Part shown: positions 62,866 to 64,000 of the stretch, piece by piece
Numbering within the stretch: position 1 is the first letter of the stretch
Layout of the letters: every line of letters begins with the position of its first letter
Origin: Anthracocystis setariae
Taxonomy: Eukaryota > Basidiomycota > Ustilaginomycetes > Ustilaginales > Ustilaginaceae
DNA length: 64,000 bases
Direction: 5' to 3'
NCBI GenBank assembly: GCA_928724745.1
Contig: CAKMXJ010000019.1
Location: 1-64,000, forward strand
Notes under the pieces: generated by a model
Told to the model about the DNA's origin: nothing
The model's database searches: none
The model's input: the letters and a program-made list of their open reading frames with translations, nothing else
Translations under genes and position numbers: made by a program

Positions 62866-64000
62866 CTACGAACCGACTGCTGGCGGAGATGCCCTCTGAG
62901 CCGCGTCTTCTTCGGCGACCACCTCGACGAGCTGATAGATGGTCACCAACCCGATCAGCTTGCTCCTCTGCGTCTCTCTCAGCCTGTCCAGGGCCAAAAG
63001 AGCGGCCGGGGCAGGGAGTGATCCAAGCAGATCGGCATGGTGCAGCATATTTGCCCTGCCGGTGTGCTCATCGCCCGATCCGCCCGCGTCCTCCTCAACG
63101 TCCGCACCTTCACCTGCTCTGCGCGGACCGGGAGTCGACGCACCACTTCCGCTATAGAATCTACCTTGACCCTTTTGCCTTGCCAGAAGCGCTTCTCTGC
63201 CGTTCGACGTAGCTGCTTCAAACTTGCCATTCGGACTGTCTGCGACGCCACCAAAGATGTCGAAGAAGTCCTTCTTGCGCAACAGCCTTCTAGCAAAGAA
63301 ATCGGTGCTCATAAGCTGAACAACATCCGAGTCTCTAACCGAATATCCAGTGCTGACACCTTGGCTTGCCGTCCTTGAATAGTGCGCCAAAGACGACATT
63401 GCATTCGACAAGGCCGTGTAAGATCGCAAGAAGCGAGACTCTTCGCCCCCATCATCCGCTTCCTTCCTCCTTCTTCGCTCCGCATCGCTTCCACCTTCTT
63501 CGGCTTCTTGCGTTGCAGGTCTGGATCTCGGCTTTGACTGTGCACGAGCGAGAGCACAGACCGACTTGCTCCTCGCATCGGGTGGCGCTTGAGAAGCTGA
63601 TCTTGACCCTTGCCTTGAGGCTTGCCGAGAAGCTTGCCTTGACGAGTTTCGACTTTGCGGATAGTGGTTGAGTGTGCCGCCAAACACTACTAGCTCATTG
63701 TTCGGACCAAAGCTTGCCCCCATCCTCCTTGCTGGCACCTTGAGCTTCAGCTGCGCTTCTTCTGCGCTGAAAGTAGCTCTCGCTGGCCGGAAGGCTACCA
63801 GGTCGCCTTCCGAATCCGAGTCCTCCTCTGCGGAACCTTCGCCCCTACTAGTCGTCATTTCAGCTTCGCCCTCGGCGTCCTCCTCGAGCTTTCCATCTTC
63901 GTCCAACGTTTTGATCGGTTCACCCGACAAGAACCTCGCGCACTTCTCTACGCATGGCCTGCCTGCACGCGCTGCTTTGTTCGCCAACCATGTTAATCCT
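62866..64000 (-). CDS. 3' part of a gene, possibly a WDR59/Mtc5-like SEA/GATOR subunit (partial)
   Basis: The frame is open from the stop at 62866 through the window edge with no ATG in frame at its left, so at least the N-terminal part lies outside. The visible ~378 residues begin with ARAGRPCVEKCARFLSGEPIKTL. They continue with an acidic linker, then LKVPARRMGASFGPNNELVVFGGTLNHYP, which looks like the segment after the beta-propeller and RWD domains in WDR59/Mtc5. Next come Ser/Arg/Gln repeats (RQASRQASRQGSR), and near the end VVQLMSTDFFARRLLRKKDFFDIFG. The family guess rests on the pattern of two short segments only. The frame stops without the C-terminal RING-type domain expected for WDR59, so an intron, a truncation or a different family is possible. 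Confidence 0.55.
   Translation of the reverse strand, partial: GLTWLANKAARAGRPCVEKCARFLSGEPIKTLDEDGKLEEDAEGEAEMTTSRGEGSAEEDSDSEGDLVAFRPARATFSAEEAQLKLKVPARRMGASFGPNNELVVFGGTLNHYPQSRNSSRQASRQASRQGSRSASQAPPDARSKSVCALARAQSKPRSRPATQEAEEGGSDAERRRRKEADDGGEESRFLRSYTALSNAMSSLAHYSRTASQGVSTGYSVRDSDVVQLMSTDFFARRLLRKKDFFDIFGGVADSPNGKFEAATSNGREALLARQKGQGRFYSGSGASTPGPRRAGEGADVEEDAGGSGDEHTGRANMLHHADLLGSLPAPAALLALDRLRETQRSKLIGLVTIYQLVEVVAEEDAAQRASPPAVGS

Noticed and set aside
1..64000. CRISPR array, bacterial operons or prophage
   Set aside because: The regular repeats are telomeric or subtelomeric and the coding style is clearly eukaryotic; nothing supports a prokaryotic source.

Overview
The window looks like one end of a chromosome from a smut fungus (Ustilaginomycotina, in or near Ustilago/Sporisorium/Pseudozyma). 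Reasons: CCCTAA (TTAGGG-type) telomeric tracts sit at the left end in the C-strand orientation expected of a left chromosome end; genes are almost intronless, GC-rich and long; coding is eukaryotic (Kozak-like starts, C2H2, DH-BAR-SH3, mitochondrial carrier, peroxisomal PTS1 tails); and a G-protein alpha subunit matches the fungal group III / smut Gpa3 type almost throughout. I ran no database search, so all names come from motif and family recognition.

Layout. 1-10310: higher-order subtelomeric tandem array. A ~337-bp segment (A) and a ~470-bp segment (B) alternate as A-telomere tract-A-B with a ~1188-bp period. Nine B copies and eight interstitial telomere tracts are present, and one A-A junction has lost its tract. 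10311-10633: a corrupted copy of A that contains no G for ~290 nt, probably a consensus or assembly artefact. 10634-15900: gene-free subtelomere with degenerate direct repeats, five spaced 22-bp semi-palindromes, a candidate solo LTR and a short internal telomere remnant. From 15.9 kb on is ordinary gene territory.

Genes in order: C2H2 transcription factor (+); tRNA-Thr; small secreted protein (+); glycogen branching enzyme (-); a second identical tRNA-Thr; GH11 xylanase (-); TatD/Scn1-like metallohydrolase (+); choline sulfatase-type sulfatase (-); PTS1-tailed alpha/beta-hydrolase (-); zinc alcohol dehydrogenase (-); a ~600-bp inverted-repeat MITE; second MDR alcohol dehydrogenase (+); PTS1-tailed acyl-CoA ligase (+); very large DH-BAR-SH3 RhoGEF (+); mitochondrial carrier (-); single-pass membrane protein (-); Gpa3-type G alpha (-); and, running off the right edge, part of a gene that may be a WDR59/Mtc5-like SEA/GATOR subunit (-).

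How they may work together (inference): the 31-51 kb stretch has a peroxisomal hydrolase, a peroxisomal acyl-CoA ligase, two alcohol dehydrogenases and a carrier of the acylcarnitine/amino-acid type. That would fit lipid or alcohol catabolism, but the genes are divergently arranged and far apart, so it is not a demonstrated cluster. Gpa3 and the RhoGEF are signalling/morphogenesis genes; the xylanase and small secreted protein suit a plant-associated lifestyle. Intergenic DNA is enriched, by my eye count, in the 7-mer TACTGTA/TACAGTA, which I did not see in the coding regions.
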